A stretch of 6,029 bases of DNA from Campylobacter sp. (GTDB taxonomy: Bacteria > Campylobacterota > Campylobacteria > Campylobacterales > Campylobacteraceae): the NCBI GenBank assembly GCA_024680445.1, contig JAILCJ010000121.1, forward strand, positions 1 to 6,029, given 5' to 3'. Each line of letters opens with the position of its first letter. Positions within the stretch are counted from its first letter, which is position 1. A model generated the notes under the pieces. The model ran no database searches. It saw only the letters and a list, made by a program, of their open reading frames with translations, and was not told the origin of the DNA. A program made the position numbers and the translations under genes. This document shows, piece by piece, positions 4,884 to 6,029 of the stretch.

Positions 4884-6029
4884 ACGGCAGCAGGCGGTGG
4901 CATCAGCACTGGCGGTATGCTTAGTGCCGGAACATTAAATGAAACAGTGTTTGCTGAAGGCGGACATGAATCAAGAGTTGATGAAGTTGGTATAAGTGCT
5001 ATTTTTGATAAAGCTAGTGCTAATATTTTTGATCCAAAAAGCATTGCAACAGCACAAAGCGATACAAATTTAGCGGATGATACGAGTTTGGGAGTTGTTG
5101 TGTATTCGGCAACGCCGTTTGATACAAGTGCTAGGGCAGATGGTATCATAGATGAAGTGCTTGTCAGGGGTCATAGCGAGCCAAATGCAGATGTTGTTAT
5201 AAGAGATAAAAATGGCAGAATTATAGGCACTGGCAGAACAGATGAAAATGGGAATTTTGAGATAGTAACCAAAGCAGTCGATCCGGGCGAAGAGATACAA
5301 GTCGAGGTTACGGACGAAAAAGGCAATAAAGGCAAATCTATATATATGGTCGATGAGCCTGAATTTACCGATGAAATTCCACCAGAAGTTACGATAGATA
5401 GCGTTACCCCTGTTGATACCGATACAAAAGCAGACGGCGAAGCTGATGTGACTATTGTTAAAGGTCACTCTGATGAACCATTTGCACCAGTTATTGTAAC
5501 AGACGGTGACGGCAATAAAATAGGCGAAGGCACAACAGATAAAGACGGTAACTTTGAAATTAAAGCCGATCCAGTAAAATCTGGCACAAATGTTACGGTA
5601 ACAGTAACAGATAAAGCAGGTAATGAAGGCAAAGATGACAAAAATGCTGGAGATACAGAAATTACAGGTACTTTACCAGAACCTAATCATGCTCCTGTAG
5701 TAGAAATAAGCGATCCAGTACAACCAACAGAAGGTAAAGCAAACACTACTGATACAATAGCCAAAGTTACTACAAGTGATGAAGACGGAGATGAAGTAAC
5801 AGTAACAGTTGGACCTAGCAATATTTATAACTACGATCCAAGCACTGGTAATATAACATTAACAGATGAAGGTGTTGAATTAGTAAATAAAGGTAAAGAT
5901 TTACCAGATATAACAGCTACTGGTAATGACGGTAAAGGTGAAGCAAATTCCGAAGTAACAGTCACAAAAGTTGTTCCTGAGACAGATACTTTGCCAAAAG
6001 TTGATATAGATACAGTTGTTTCTATAGAC
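4572..6029 (+). CDS. Large type I-secreted surface adhesin, N-terminal part (LapA/BapA-like; runs off the window)
   Basis: The first 486 codons are open to the window edge with no stop, so the 3' end lies outside. Residues 1 to about 105 match the retention-module pattern of LapA/BapA-type adhesins: an N-terminal IGTVKQVTGNVVAI, then LNAGDPVFLGEVVKT and SKAILSMDNGTKITMLGNDV. T105-A106-A107-G108 is a LapG-type cleavage motif. A linker (109 to about 172) with a glycine-rich start leads to two Ig-like repeats (about 174-261 and 271-366), a cadherin-like domain (about 373-470) and the start of another repeat at 476. There is no Sec signal peptide, as expected for type I secretion with a C-terminal signal, which would lie beyond the window. 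Acidic D-x-D-G-D motifs suggest calcium binding. The family role is cell-surface adhesion and biofilm formation, with the N-terminus plugging a TolC-like pore until LapG cuts it. The export and LapG/LapD genes are not in this window. Confidence 0.9.
   Translation, partial: MATQIGTVKQVTGNVVAIGTNGVARILNAGDPVFLGEVVKTISGSSKAILSMDNGTKITMLGNDVLTLDDSVTRIKSFGNEAVADTSSLQEAIMQSNDISQLADTAAGGGISTGGMLSAGTLNETVFAEGGHESRVDEVGISAIFDKASANIFDPKSIATAQSDTNLADDTSLGVVVYSATPFDTSARADGIIDEVLVRGHSEPNADVVIRDKNGRIIGTGRTDENGNFEIVTKAVDPGEEIQVEVTDEKGNKGKSIYMVDEPEFTDEIPPEVTIDSVTPVDTDTKADGEADVTIVKGHSDEPFAPVIVTDGDGNKIGEGTTDKDGNFEIKADPVKSGTNVTVTVTDKAGNEGKDDKNAGDTEITGTLPEPNHAPVVEISDPVQPTEGKANTTDTIAKVTTSDEDGDEVTVTVGPSNIYNYDPSTGNITLTDEGVELVNKGKDLPDITATGNDGKGEANSEVTVTKVVPETDTLPKVDIDTVVSID
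4884..4895 (+). other. Predicted LapG cleavage site TAAG (residues 105-108)
   Basis: The site reads D-T-A-A-G-G-G. In Pseudomonas fluorescens LapA, LapG cuts between the two alanines of a TAAG motif at almost the same distance from the N-terminus. Motif, position and the flexible glycine-rich flank all agree. Cleavage itself needs a LapG enzyme that cannot be seen here. Confidence 0.75.
5091..5354 (+). repeat. Ig-like repeat 1 (residues about 174-261)
   Basis: Shared landmarks with repeat 2 are S-x-TP-x-DT, ADG, a GHS-x-P turn, D-x-x-G-x-x-IG-x-G-x-TD and GNFEI (227-231), then E-V-TD-x-x-GN-x-GK. This is the bacterial Ig-like pattern common in T1SS adhesins. Confidence 0.75.
5382..5669 (+). 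repeat. Ig-like repeat 2 (residues about 271-366)
   Basis: It is offset from repeat 1 by 98-99 residues: ADG 189 to 287, GHS 200 to 298, GNFEI 227 to 326. It opens with PPEVTIDSVTP, the usual start of such repeats, which repeat 1 has in a degenerate form. A further unit starts at about 5997. Confidence 0.75.
5688..5981 (+). repeat. Cadherin-like domain (residues about 373-470)
   Basis: The domain opens with HAPVVEISDP and contains SDEDGDEVTVTV (405-416), YDPSTGNITLT (421-431) and ATGNDGKGEA (449-458). This N-x-APV opening, D-x-DGD loop and NDG-x-G near the end are typical of cadherin-like or VCBS-type adhesin domains and suggest calcium binding. It interrupts the Ig-like series, which resumes at residue 476. 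Confidence 0.65.

Noticed and set aside
4580..5149. Minus-strand reading frame of 189 codons
   Set aside because: It lies antisense to the adhesin, whose frame has family motifs and an ideal ribosome site. Its low-complexity S/L/A/V-rich composition is typical of an antisense shadow.
5070..5468. Minus-strand reading frame of 132 codons
   Set aside because: It is an antisense shadow of the Ig-like repeats, rich in I, C, Y and F, with no ribosome site or recognisable domain.

Overview
The window reads as AT-rich chromosomal DNA from a Campylobacter-type bacterium (Campylobacterota). Three things support this: a tandem pair of dynamin-like GTPase genes of the Cj0411/Cj0412 kind, near-consensus TATAAT -10 elements in very AT-rich intergenic DNA, and a heavy load of the palindrome TCAAATTTGA. 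The species cannot be fixed from sequence alone. A non-jejuni species of the concisus/curvus/showae type is my guess.

Layout. Positions 1-435 hold no gene. This is a repeat field with 12 copies of TCAAATTTGA, two long hairpins, an 86-88 bp direct duplication and AT-rich spacers. Positions 436-4354 hold a two-gene, minus-strand operon. The upstream gene (2264-4354) encodes a 696-residue dynamin-like protein, and the downstream gene (436-2271) a 611-residue one; they overlap by 8 bp. Positions 4355-4571 are a divergent intergenic region with a weak candidate promoter for the operon. It also carries a strong plus-strand promoter, an abutting 16-bp dyad and an excellent ribosome binding site. From 4572 to the window edge runs the first 486 codons of a large plus-strand gene. 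It encodes a surface adhesin exported by type I secretion, with a LapA/BapA-like N-terminal retention module, a TAAG motif where the periplasmic protease LapG would cut, and Ig-like and cadherin-like repeats.

How the genes may work together. The two dynamin-like proteins are expected to form one hetero-oligomeric, GTP-dependent membrane-tethering machine, as shown for the C. jejuni pair. The adhesin is expected to stay plugged in an outer-membrane TolC-type pore through its retention module and to be released by LapG-type proteolysis. The only evident link between the two units is the shared intergenic region. Functional coupling is not shown.

Main points for a second look: the palindrome field and its quantised spacing, the LapG-type site in a Campylobacter-type adhesin, the operator-like dyad touching the adhesin -35, and the change in codon choice along the adhesin gene.
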